In this document: positions 27,701-34,640 of the stretch, piece after piece
Layout of the letters: each line of letters starts with the position of its first letter
Position numbering within the stretch: the stretch's first letter is position 1
NCBI GenBank assembly: GCA_002215645.1
Contig: NGFI01000002.1
Coordinates: 513,406-577,405, forward strand
Direction: 5' to 3'
DNA length: 64,000 nucleotides
Source of the DNA: Gemmatimonadetes bacterium 2013_60CM_65_52
GTDB lineage: Bacteria; Gemmatimonadota; Gemmatimonadetes; Gemmatimonadales; Gemmatimonadaceae
Position numbers and translations under genes: made by a program
Notes under the pieces: generated by a model
Told to the model about the DNA's origin: nothing
Databases searched by the model: none
Seen by the model: the letters and a program-made list of their open reading frames with translations, nothing else

Positions 27701-28459
27701 GTGAGAGATGTGCACGGGGATGTGTGCTTCGCGCGCGACGCGGAGCGTCTCGTTGATCGACCCGAGGAGACCGATGGTATACGAGCTTTCGTCGCGCATG
27801 TGCGAGTCGTAGATGCCGCCGTCCTTCGCGGCGACCTTCGCGAGCTCTATGACCTCCTCTGTGGTGGAGTAGCTGCCGGGCGCATAGTACAAGCCGGTGG
27901 AGAGGCCGAGCGCACCCTCGGACATGCCGCGCGCCACGATGGCGCGCATCGAATCCATTTGCGCAGGCGTCGGCGCGGCGGCCGACATCCCGAGCACACG
28001 GCGTCTGACGTCTCCCTGAGGGACGTACAACGCAGCGTTGGTGCCGATGCCCTCTCGTTGCCAGGCGTCCAGCGTGCGGCCGATGTCGAGCGTGCCGCCG
28101 CCGTCGTTGTTGGTGATGACGGTCGTGACGCCCTGCATGAGATAGTTGACGTTGCCGCGGCGACGCGGATCGGAGAGATCGCCCTGCGTGTGCGTGTGCG
28201 GGTCGATGAATCCCGGCGCCACGACGAGCCCACGCGCGTTGATCGTGCGCGCTGTGGTCACGCGGGCCGTGCGTGCGTCGCCGATGAAGACGATGCGATC
28301 ACCTGCAATGCCCACATCGGCACGACGCGCGGGTGAGCCCGTGCCATCGACGACTGTGCCGCTCCGGATCAGGATATCGAGGCGCTGTTGGGCGGCGATC
28401 GGCGTCGCCGCGACAGCGATGGCCAGGAGCGCGCCCGCGAGCTGAAAGCGAAGGGTCAT
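24788..28459 (-). CDS. D-aminoacylase-like amidohydrolase fused to penicillin-acylase-like Ntn hydrolase
   Basis: One open frame of 1,223 residues from the ATG at 28459. A signal peptide ends near IAAQQ. Residues ~25-525 form an N-acyl-D-amino-acid deacylase-type amidohydrolase: PGFIDPHTH (His88, His90), IYDSHMRDES, HISHIKALG and MTGSDGSTGHP supply metal ligands, but the usual cysteine of GNCG is Asp119 in TNNDGG. After a short linker, residues ~538-1223 match the S45 penicillin acylase family: VEIRRTTHGVPHIKADN, the autocleavage and nucleophile site EGSNAWAF (Ser703), and GGYVHNENDAPW with the likely oxyanion Asn. The product is probably a periplasmic pro-enzyme that cleaves itself before Ser703. 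It converges on SusD. Confidence 0.88.
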   Translation of the reverse strand: MTLRFQLAGALLAIAVAATPIAAQQRLDILIRSGTVVDGTGSPARRADVGIAGDRIVFIGDARTARVTTARTINARGLVVAPGFIDPHTHTQGDLSDPRRRGNVNYLMQGVTTVITNNDGGGTLDIGRTLDAWQREGIGTNAALYVPQGDVRRRVLGMSAAAPTPAQMDSMRAIVARGMSEGALGLSTGLYYAPGSYSTTEEVIELAKVAAKDGGIYDSHMRDESSYTIGLLGSINETLRVAREAHIPVHISHIKALGADVWGQSDSVIALVRAARREGLTVTADQYPYSASGTSVSAALLPRWAEEGGGDSLRARIADPAIRRRLVSDMERNLTRRGGAASLLMTSSRDSSIVGKTLADIAVARKESPIDAALQIITNGGSSVASFNMKDADIEKFLVQPWVMTGSDGSTGHPRKYGTFPRVFREYVYRRKLLALPQAVQRSSQLTAETLGLRGRGVLRIGAFADVVAFDPNTFADKATYVHPEELAVGMRYVLVNGTVAVDGGHYSGALAGRALRRSGSGNATIDHASHVEIRRTTHGVPHIKADNLAAAEFALAYVQSEDYGARVAFDLIKARGEMGRWFGRDSIERDFAARLAWTRAVETYALLDQETRAVYEGFASGVNRYVELHAAEFPAHFVPRFTGYDVLAHDVYVASPAQAARALASIDPSFRRVRTQPDAAQASPAESDEPMTSWLDVPDEGSNAWAFAPSRTTSKRAILLRNPHLAWSAGYYEAHVAVKDTLDFYGDFRIGGPFGVIGGFNRDLGWSTTNNDPLLGQVYALDLDRARPDHYLLDGATHAVLRDRISVEYRSGDSLAIETREIARTPYGPVVHRDSTKLYVLRAGMDGDFRAGEQFLRMMRARSLAEWKGAMGMRARLNSSFTYADRAGNILYLWNGTVPSLPQGRGSDSVVVQARGVTDIWTHYVPFDSLPQVLNPRGGYVHNENDAPWFTNMREPLDPASYPSWFPSPRLGLRSQLAISLIDSDRKLNLQDVLTLKHSYRMLLAERVRDDLVSLVRATHPGGDTLRAIDVIAKWDGTTAPDSKGGVLFELWWRRYVAGARPDTMFAVAWSASAPTSTPHGIRTASRATDAFSWAVREATKRYGAFDVAWGDVHRVRVGDVDVPVGGCNGDLGCFRVLWFKDDPDGKRSATGGDGWILAIEFGSDRPHAYSVLAYGESPRPDSPYHADQAAMFARKELKPVAWSESEIERSTIRRYRPGIAP

Positions 28460-28501
28460 GCGAGTGGGATTGGGGTCTCCCAACCTACGCGCACCGCGCT
28501 G

Positions 28502-29431
28502 CTATTGCTGGGGCCGACTCATCGCTGAAATGAGTCGCGCCGCGACTCGCTCCACGCGCTCGAAGAATGGGTCCGATTCCTTGCCGAGCCAATCGCGCTT
28601 GAGGGACGAGTACGCGCGCTTGCCCCGCTGCTGGAGGTGGTGCGTGAGCACCGGCGGCGCGGTTTTGCCTTCGGCACTCGAGGGCGCGATCTCTTGTAGA
28701 AACACGTGGACGTCATGCGAGTCGCCCGCAATCTCCTGGAATTCCTCGAGATCCTTCACGATGGCACCCGCTCCGTACACTTCGCCAGTGACCGGCTCGA
28801 GCAGGTAGCGCAGTCGCTTCGCGGCGATGCGCGCCTCGTGGATTTCCTCGTGATCCGACCGCGAGTGAATTTTTTCCAGACTTCGACGTAGCTCGGCCGC
28901 GGCCTCTCCGAGGTGCGCCGCGAGCGCGTGGTCGAATCGGTCACCATCACGCGGCGAGCTTGCCCGCACGGCGGCGCAATACTGGGAGAGGCGGGTCGAG
29001 AGCGCGTCGTGGACTTCATCCAGTTCGGCGGCGGCATCCGCGGCGAGATCGAGCGCCTTTTCCGCGCGGGCCTCGAAATGCGCGATCAAGGTGTCGATCG
29101 CGTCGCGGTCGCTCCCGCGCAGGCGGCGGCGCTCCTTGCGGAGCCAATCGATGTGGACCTCGAGGTCGCGAGCCGGTCCGGTGTCCCGGGCAATGTCGCG
29201 GATATGCCGGCGGCGGCGCCCAGAAACGGACTCGGACATCTCCGTTTTCCAGAGTTGAAGCCAGCTGCGCAGCCGCCGGACGGCCACCCGGAATTTGTGC
29301 AGCGCGTCGTCGTCGTCCTTCCGGTGCTTCTCGAAGTGACGTGCGCCGTGCCGGGCCTTGTCGAGGAGGTCGAGGGCGGTGAGACGCGTGGCCCGCGAGG
29401 CGGGCTCGTTGAGCAGCTTGCGGCGAGGCAC
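28502..29431 (-). CDS. CHAD domain protein
   Basis: A 309-residue, highly helical and charged protein. Conserved histidines and basic residues of CHAD domains are visible: ALHKFRVAVRRLRSWLQLW in the N-terminal half and IHEARIAAKRLRYLLEPV in the C-terminal half. CHAD domains bind inorganic polyphosphate and localise to polyphosphate granules. The start is a GTG, placed 18 bases after the tag stop on the same strand. No partner CYTH domain is present in the protein. Confidence 0.9.
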   Translation of the reverse strand: MPRRKLLNEPASRATRLTALDLLDKARHGARHFEKHRKDDDDALHKFRVAVRRLRSWLQLWKTEMSESVSGRRRRHIRDIARDTGPARDLEVHIDWLRKERRRLRGSDRDAIDTLIAHFEARAEKALDLAADAAAELDEVHDALSTRLSQYCAAVRASSPRDGDRFDHALAAHLGEAAAELRRSLEKIHSRSDHEEIHEARIAAKRLRYLLEPVTGEVYGAGAIVKDLEEFQEIAGDSHDVHVFLQEIAPSSAEGKTAPPVLTHHLQQRGKRAYSSLKRDWLGKESDPFFERVERVAARLISAMSRPQQ

Positions 29432-29449
29432 CTGATCAGCCGTGCCTCA

Positions 29450-30010
29450 TCATCCGACCTGCGCGCGCCGGAAACATTTTGCGGAGTGATCGTTGGCGAT
29501 GCCGACCGCTTGCATCCAGGCGTACACGATCGTCGGGCCGACGAACTTGAAGCCGCGTCGCTTCATCTCTCGCGAGATCTTCTCCGACAACGGCGACGAC
29601 GCGAGCAGGGTCCGCCCGTTGCTCTTCAGGACCTTGCCATCGGTAAAGGACCAACAGAAGTCGTCGAAGCCCTCGCCGGCATCCGTCATCTCGCAGTAGA
29701 GCTGCGCGCCGAGGATCGTCGCGTCGATCTTGGCCCGAGCACGGATGATGCCGGCGTCGGCCATGAGACGCGTGACGTCGGCCTCACGGAATCCAGCAAC
29801 TTTCCTGGGATCGAAGCCGGCGAACGCTTTCCGAAACCCCTCTCGCTTTCGCAGGACGGTGATCCACGCCAGGCCGGCCTGGAATCCCTCCAACATCAAC
29901 ATCTCCCACAACATGCGCGAATCATGTTGGGGGACGCCCCATTCCTCATCGTGATAGGCACGCATGAGCGGGTCGTTCTCGGCCCACGCGCATCGCGGCT
30001 TGACGGTCAT
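29450..30010 (-). CDS. tag: DNA-3-methyladenine glycosylase I
   Basis: A 186-residue Tag-type glycosylase beginning MTVKPRCAWAENDPLMRAYHDEEWG. The zinc ligands Cys and His at the N-terminus, the catalytic-type Glu in MLEGFQAGLAWITVLRKRE, and the C-terminal NDHSAKCFRR zinc pair are present. The enzyme excises 3-methyladenine from alkylated DNA in base-excision repair. The frame is open to 30115 but the ATG at 30010 matches the family. CHAD follows on the same strand. Confidence 0.96.
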   Translation of the reverse strand: MTVKPRCAWAENDPLMRAYHDEEWGVPQHDSRMLWEMLMLEGFQAGLAWITVLRKREGFRKAFAGFDPRKVAGFREADVTRLMADAGIIRARAKIDATILGAQLYCEMTDAGEGFDDFCWSFTDGKVLKSNGRTLLASSPLSEKISREMKRRGFKFVGPTIVYAWMQAVGIANDHSAKCFRRAQVG

Positions 30011-30142
30011 GTTCGGGATTGGTGAGGTATGTTGGCAGGACCGCACAGCCACCAGTCCGCCACCAGGAAACTTCTCACGAACCCGCAGTATAGACCCAGT
30101 TCCGCCGATCTTCACCAGACCTCAAAGCTCAGGACCGTATCC

Positions 30143-31219
30143 ATGACTGCAACAGGAGCCATGATCGAGACCATCGGCTACGCCGCCACGAGTCCCGAAG
30201 CGCCGCTCGGCCCATTCTCCTTCGCGCGTCGCGAGCCGGGTCCGACGGATGTTCGCATCGATATCCTGTTCTGCGGCGTCTGCCATTCCGACCTCCACAC
30301 GGCACGCGGCGAATGGCCCGGAACGGTTTACCCATGCGTGCCCGGTCATGAGATCATCGGGCGTGTCGCTGAGACTGGGACAAGCGTGAAAGGGTTCAAG
30401 CGCGGCGACCTCGTCGGCGTCGGCTGCATGGTGGATTCCTGCCAGCATTGTGCGAGCTGCGCCGAGGGGCTCGAGCAGTACTGCGAGAACGGGATGACCG
30501 GCACCTATAACTCGCCGGACAAGCACACCGGCGGTGTCACCTACGGCGGATACTCGAAGGAGATCGTCGTCGAGCAGAAGTTCGTGCTTCGCATCTCCGA
30601 CAAGCTCGATCCCGCCGCAGCCGCGCCGCTCCTCTGCGCAGGCATCACCACCTGGTCGCCTTTGCGGCATTGGAAGGTCGGCAAGGGGACGAAGGTCGGC
30701 GTCGTCGGACTCGGCGGCCTTGGGCACATGGGGATCAAGCTCGCACACGCCCTCGGCGCGCACGTCGTGTTGTTCACCACATCGCCGAGCAAGACGGCCG
30801 ATGCGCTCGCGCTCGGCGCGGACGAGGTGGTGATCTCGAAGGATGCCGCCGCGATGGCGGCACGCGCTGGCTCGCTCGACTTCATCCTCGACACCGTTGC
30901 CGCGCCACACGACCTCGATCCGTTCCTGGTCGCCCTCAAGCGCGACGGCGTCATGACGCTGGTCGGCGCGCCGGCCGAGCCGCATCCGTCGCCCGGCGTG
31001 TTCAACCTCATCATGAAGCGCCGGAGCCTCGCCGGCTCGCTGATCGGCGGAATCGCGGAGACGCAGGAGCTGCTCGACTTCTGTGCGAAGCACAACATCG
31101 TATCCGAGATCGAGACGATCCCGATCGACAGGATCAACGAGGCCTATGATCGAATGCTGAAGAGCGACGTCAGGTATCGCTTCGTGATCGACATGAAGTC
31201 GCTGCCGAAGACTGTCTAG
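30143..31219 (+). CDS. Zinc-dependent NAD(P) alcohol dehydrogenase (AdhA/YahK-like)
   Basis: A 358-residue medium-chain dehydrogenase. The catalytic zinc site is CGVCHSDLH and GHEIIG, and the structural zinc site is CMVDSCQHCASCAEGLEQYC. The nucleotide-binding Rossmann motif is VGVVGLGGLGHMG. The overall pattern, with NGMTGTYN and a HTGGVTYGGYS loop, fits the cinnamyl-alcohol/YahK branch that reduces aldehydes with NADPH. The ATG at 30143 is chosen by homology; the frame runs open to 30029. Divergent from tag. Confidence 0.94.
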   Translation: MTATGAMIETIGYAATSPEAPLGPFSFARREPGPTDVRIDILFCGVCHSDLHTARGEWPGTVYPCVPGHEIIGRVAETGTSVKGFKRGDLVGVGCMVDSCQHCASCAEGLEQYCENGMTGTYNSPDKHTGGVTYGGYSKEIVVEQKFVLRISDKLDPAAAAPLLCAGITTWSPLRHWKVGKGTKVGVVGLGGLGHMGIKLAHALGAHVVLFTTSPSKTADALALGADEVVISKDAAAMAARAGSLDFILDTVAAPHDLDPFLVALKRDGVMTLVGAPAEPHPSPGVFNLIMKRRSLAGSLIGGIAETQELLDFCAKHNIVSEIETIPIDRINEAYDRMLKSDVRYRFVIDMKSLPKTV

Positions 31220-31323
31220 CCGAACGAGCTACTCCAGCGCTATTGCCGCCACCGATACCAGATCGGATAGAGCGCTCAAAACAGGCCGCCGAGATGGGCG
31301 GGGGGTCAAGTGCTTATCCAAAA

Positions 31324-31347
31324 GCTTATGCATCTTGATGCATAAGC
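31324..31347. promoter_or_regulatory. Palindromic operator of the AbrB/Doc toxin-antitoxin locus
   Basis: A perfect inverted repeat GCTTATGCATC-TT-GATGCATAAGC of 11+2+11 bases. A further GCTTAT half-site lies on each side (around 31313 and 31356). It overlaps the -35 hexamer of the promoter for the antitoxin gene, as expected of an auto-repressed toxin-antitoxin operon. The surrounding DNA is AT-rich compared with the genome. Confidence 0.7.
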
Positions 31348-31364
31348 ACTATTATGCTTATAAT
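31335..31364 (+). promoter_or_regulatory. Sigma70-like promoter of the antitoxin-toxin operon
   Basis: TTGATG (31335-31340) and a perfect TATAAT (31359-31364) are separated by 18 bases, 38 bases before the antitoxin ATG. The -35 lies within the palindromic operator. Confidence 0.65.
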
Positions 31365-31402
31365 AGGGCATCGGAACCTTCACGACATCCAAGCAGGATC
31401 GC

Positions 31403-31633
31403 ATGGTAAAGATCGTCACGATCAGGCAGACGGGGACTTCGCTCTCCGCGACGATTCCGAAGGAGATGACGGAGCGCTTTCATCTCGGCGTCGGTGACCG
31501 AGTATTTGCAGTTGAGCGGGAAGATGGGGTGCTGTTCACACCCTACGACCCGACGATTGCACGGGCGATGCAAGCGTATGAGCGCATTGCAAAGCGTGAT
31601 CGTGAGGGCCTTCGGGCGCTTGCGAAGAAGTAG
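31403..31633 (+). CDS. AbrB/MazE/SpoVT-type antitoxin
   Basis: A 76-residue protein with a swapped-hairpin AbrB DNA-binding domain: MVKIVTIRQTGTSLSATIP, then FHLGVGDRVFAVEREDGVLF. The C-terminal helix (ARAMQAYERIAKRDREGLR) would bind and neutralise the toxin. It is followed 66 bases later by a Doc/Fic gene. The palindrome and promoter upstream fit autoregulation. Pairing of an AbrB-type antitoxin with Doc instead of Phd shows domain shuffling between toxin-antitoxin families. Confidence 0.88.
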   Translation: MVKIVTIRQTGTSLSATIPKEMTERFHLGVGDRVFAVEREDGVLFTPYDPTIARAMQAYERIAKRDREGLRALAKK

Positions 31634-31699
31634 CTCCGTCACCGCAATGGCTGGGCACTCCGCCCTGTCCCGATAGACGGCGGCATGTAGACCACACCG

Positions 31700-32101
31700 G
31701 TGTGGCTGACCAGAATCATCGTTGAGATGATTCACCAGGAGCAATTGAAGGAGCACGGCGGAGCGTTCGGCATTCGCGGCGAGAACGCCTTCGAGACCGC
31801 ACTCGCTCGACCGCAACACAAGCACCATTACGAAAGCCCCGACCTAGCGGCGCTCGCGGCTGCGTACGCGTTCGCGCTGACGACATCGCACGCGTTCAAC
31901 GACGGGAACAAGCGCACCGCGTATGTTACCGCCGCGGTTTTCCTGGAGTTGAACGCGTACGATTTGGATCTGGAAGGAGAGGAGTTGGAGCGCACCATGG
32001 TTGGCATGGCAACAGGAGACTGTACGGAGGAGCAGCTCGCCGCAGTCTTCCGCGACCATATGAAGCCGATGCCATCTGACGAGACAAAGGCAGACGACTG
32101 A
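31700..32101 (+). CDS. doc: Doc-type Fic toxin
   Basis: A 133-residue Doc/Fic protein with an intact active motif HAFNDGNKRTAY. The N-terminus WLTRIIVEMIHQEQLKEHGG is typical of Doc. Doc transfers phosphate to EF-Tu and halts translation. The start is uncertain: an ATG at 31685 in the same frame is followed immediately by TAG, so translation would have to begin at the GTG at 31700, which lies inside a 14-bp palindrome (CCACACCGGTGTGG, 31692-31705). No good ribosome binding site is visible. It may be weakly expressed. Confidence 0.85.
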   Translation: MWLTRIIVEMIHQEQLKEHGGAFGIRGENAFETALARPQHKHHYESPDLAALAAAYAFALTTSHAFNDGNKRTAYVTAAVFLELNAYDLDLEGEELERTMVGMATGDCTEEQLAAVFRDHMKPMPSDETKADD

Positions 32102-32193
32102 CGAAGATGCGGAGGGTCGTCGAGCGCACGGGCGAGACGGATACCAGTCGTGTACACCCGATCACCCGCGCCCAGCAAGTACTATTTGCATAG

Positions 32194-32222
32194 TTGACAG
32201 CCGCCGTCGTTCGTGCCATACT
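32194..32222 (+). promoter_or_regulatory. Sigma70-like promoter of the blaI-like operon
   Basis: TTGACA (32194-32199) and CATACT (32217-32222) with 17-base spacing, ending 39 bases before the BlaI-like ATG. The -10 element overlaps the palindromic operator at 32219-32240. Confidence 0.7.
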
Positions 32223-32240
32223 ACTATGTAGATAGTAGTA
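32219..32240. promoter_or_regulatory. BlaI/MecI-type operator
   Basis: A perfect palindrome TACTACTAT-GTAG-ATAGTAGTA. It closely resembles the TACTACA/TGTAGTA operators bound by BlaI and MecI dimers and covers the -10 region and transcription start, so a bound repressor would block initiation. Confidence 0.8.
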
Positions 32241-32261
32241 CTACCGCGACGGAGACTGCCG

Positions 32262-32645
32262 ATGGACGACGCATCGCTGGGCGAGCGGGAGCTCGATGTC
32301 ATGACCTGGCTCTGGGCCAATGCCTCGGGGACAGTGGCCGAGGTGAAGGACGGACTAGGTGTCCCGCTCGCATACACGACCGTTCTGACGATCCTCAGAA
32401 ACCTCGAGACCAAGGGGTTTCTCCGGCGGGAGGGCGAGGGACGTGCGCACCGGTACTTCCCACGCGTGAAACAGAAGGCCGCACGGCGGCGCGCGCTCCG
32501 CCAACTCATCGACACACTCTTCCTCGGCTCACCGGAGGCGCTGCTCTCGCATCTCGTCGACGACCACGACGTTTCGCCGGACGAATTGCGTCGCATGGCC
32601 AAGCGGCTCTCCGAGCAGGAGAAGACCAAGCGAGGGCAGAAATGA
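32262..32645 (+). CDS. BlaI/MecI-family repressor
   Basis: A 127-residue winged-helix repressor with the family core LGERELDVMTWLWANASGT, PLAYTTVLTILRNLETKGFL and RAHRYFPRVKQ (the region cleaved in BlaI/MecI during induction). The C-terminal helix mediates dimerisation. GGAG precedes the ATG. The gene lies downstream of its own palindromic operator and overlaps the M56 peptidase gene by four bases (ATGA), so the two form a coupled sensor-repressor pair. Confidence 0.94.
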   Translation: MDDASLGERELDVMTWLWANASGTVAEVKDGLGVPLAYTTVLTILRNLETKGFLRREGEGRAHRYFPRVKQKAARRRALRQLIDTLFLGSPEALLSHLVDDHDVSPDELRRMAKRLSEQEKTKRGQK

Positions 32646-33907
32646 TCCTCTCCTGGATGCTCTCGGCGCTCCTGTTCACCACGTGCGTGGCTGTGGGTGC
32701 CGCGTCGGTGGAGTCGATCGCCCGCGCGCTCGGATGGCCCGCCCGGTGGAGTTGGAGCGCGGCCTTGGCAGTCGGCGCACTGTGGCCTGTGCTGGCGCCA
32801 CTTGCAGCGCTTGTCCTGCCCCAACTCAACACTGTCTCGGCGATCCTTCCCACCATGTTAGTGGCGCCGGATGCCGCCGCGTTGTTACGACGTTCCAGTC
32901 CGGAAATTATGGACATGGCGGGACGCGCACTGCTTGGTCTCTGGGCGCTTGCTACGCTGTTGCTTGCCGGCCGACTCGCGTATGCCGTCGTCGCATTGCG
33001 TCGACTTCGAGCTGGCGCCGAGCCTCGGTTCGTCGACGGTGTGCTCGTGCTTGTCACCGATGAGATCGGGCCGGCCACGATTGGATGGCGTCGGCGCACG
33101 GTGATCATCCCGCGCACGCTGCTCGAGCTCGAGGAACCTCTGCGTCTTCTGGTGCTGCGCCATGAGCGGGAGCACTGCGCGGCTCGAGATCCCTGGCTCC
33201 TCCTCGGTACTGGCGTCGCCGTCGTCCTCTTCCCGTGGAACGCCGCGCTCTGGTTCATCGCGCGGCGGCTGCACCTCGCACTGGAAATGGACTGTGATGC
33301 GAGAGTGCTCGCCGCCGGCGCCGATCCGACTCGTTACGGACAACTCCTCCTCTGGACCGCGCAGCGTCGAAGCGCGATCCCATTCGCGACCATGCTCGCA
33401 GCTCCGCCATCACACCTCGAACGGAGAATCATCGCCATGCGTCTCACGCGCCCTCGTCGTGCACACCTCGTTGGTGCCCTCGTGCTCCTCGTGCTCGCCA
33501 TCGTTGGCGCCTGCTCGGAGGGTGCTCCGAACGGTCCGCTCGCGCAGAAGAGTCCCGGCGCGAATGCCGACCGCGTCCCGGCACCCACGAAGACAGACGG
33601 ACCCTACGTCGAGTTCCAGGTGGAGAACCAGGCGCGGCAGATCGAGGGCACCGGTCAGCTGAAGTATCCGCCAGCCATGCGGCAGGCGCGGCGCGAGGGA
33701 GATGTGCTCGCCCAGTTCGTGATCGATCCGAATGGAGTTCCCGACGCGTCCACGTTCAGGGTGCTCAAGTCCGCGGACCCTGCCTTCACCGCGGCCGTTC
33801 ACGAGGCACTTTCGTCAATGCGATTCGTACCGGCACGCGTCGGCGGAAGGGCCGTGAGACAGGTCGTGCAGGAGCCGTTCACTTTCGCGTTGCGGTCCGC
33901 TCCGTAA
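32642..33907 (+). CDS. BlaR1-like M56 metallopeptidase with TonB-type C-terminus
   Basis: A 421-residue membrane protein. Two to three hydrophobic helices precede the zinc-peptidase site HEREH (His174-His178) in LRHEREHCAARDPW, with EMDCDARV downstream as third ligand region; another helix follows at ~280-297 and ends at Cys, then a Pro/Ala-rich linker. Residues ~338-420 (YPPAMRQARREGDVLAQFVI, MRFVPARVGGRAVRQ) form a TonB C-terminal-like domain rather than a penicillin-binding sensor. It should cleave the BlaI-like repressor on receipt of a signal, but the inducer is not a simple beta-lactam by this architecture. Confidence 0.9.
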   Translation: MILSWMLSALLFTTCVAVGAASVESIARALGWPARWSWSAALAVGALWPVLAPLAALVLPQLNTVSAILPTMLVAPDAAALLRRSSPEIMDMAGRALLGLWALATLLLAGRLAYAVVALRRLRAGAEPRFVDGVLVLVTDEIGPATIGWRRRTVIIPRTLLELEEPLRLLVLRHEREHCAARDPWLLLGTGVAVVLFPWNAALWFIARRLHLALEMDCDARVLAAGADPTRYGQLLLWTAQRRSAIPFATMLAAPPSHLERRIIAMRLTRPRRAHLVGALVLLVLAIVGACSEGAPNGPLAQKSPGANADRVPAPTKTDGPYVEFQVENQARQIEGTGQLKYPPAMRQARREGDVLAQFVIDPNGVPDASTFRVLKSADPAFTAAVHEALSSMRFVPARVGGRAVRQVVQEPFTFALRSAP

Positions 33908-33968
33908 TCCGCCGAGTGGCGTTCGCCGTCTATATTGCCCGGACTACCATCGGGAAAGCGCAGGCGAG

Positions 33969-34631
33969 ATGACGGAGAGAATCGGGGTACTGATCCGCGC
34001 CGACTCCGGCCCGGGTGTCCTTCACGTGCTGACGGGCGCGATTGCCGGACACGAGGGCGATATCGCGTCCGTCGACATCGTCGACGAGGGAGAGCGCTCG
34101 CACGAGACGCGCGTGTACTTCGAGATCGACCTGCCTGGCGCCGCGGATCCGCTGATCGAGGACATTCGGTCGCTCTCCATCGTGCATGCCGTCACGCTGG
34201 TAAACACCCTGCGTGCCATTTACGGCAAACGCATCATCATCATGGGTGGGGGCGCCCAGGTTGGGCAGGTGGCCGTGGGGGCCATCTCCGAAGCCGATCG
34301 GCACAACATCCGTGGCGAGCGCATCTCGGTTGACACCATCCCGCTGGTGGGTGAGCAGCCGGTGGCCGACGCAGTGCGCGCAGTGGCTCGGCTCCCGCGC
34401 GCCGCGGCGCTCGTTCTCGCGGGGTCGATCATGGGCGGGGAAATCGAGAAGGCCGTCCGCGAGGTGCGCGCGCAGGGACTGCTCGTCGTGAGTCTCAACA
34501 TGGCGGGGAGCGTGCCCGACGCCGCCGATCTCGTGGTGACCGATCCGATTCAGGCGGGCGTCATGACGGTGATGGCCGTGGCGGATACGGCCAAGTTCAC
34601 GATCAGTCGGCTCCAACGACGCGTATTCTGA
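33969..34631 (+). CDS. ACT-domain protein (DUF5612-like)
   Basis: A 220-residue soluble protein. Residues ~4-75 form an ACT-like regulatory domain (IGVLIRADSGPGVLHVLTGA, VDIVDEGERSHETRVYFEID). The rest resembles the DUF5612 C-terminal region, with IIIMGGGAQVGQVAVGAIS, LVLAGSIMGGEIEKAV and LVVSLNMAGSVPDAADLVVTDP, a Rossmann-like alternation. ACT domains bind amino acids or similar ligands; the role of this protein is not known. It lies 61 bases after the M56 gene and may have its own promoter. Confidence 0.75.
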   Translation: MTERIGVLIRADSGPGVLHVLTGAIAGHEGDIASVDIVDEGERSHETRVYFEIDLPGAADPLIEDIRSLSIVHAVTLVNTLRAIYGKRIIIMGGGAQVGQVAVGAISEADRHNIRGERISVDTIPLVGEQPVADAVRAVARLPRAAALVLAGSIMGGEIEKAVREVRAQGLLVVSLNMAGSVPDAADLVVTDPIQAGVMTVMAVADTAKFTISRLQRRVF

Positions 34632-34640
34632 CGCGTCGTA

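Noticed and set aside
31219-31323. Small gene between the alcohol dehydrogenase and the antitoxin
   Set aside because: No frame with a start, ribosome binding site and plausible composition is present; the stretch reads as an intergenic region.
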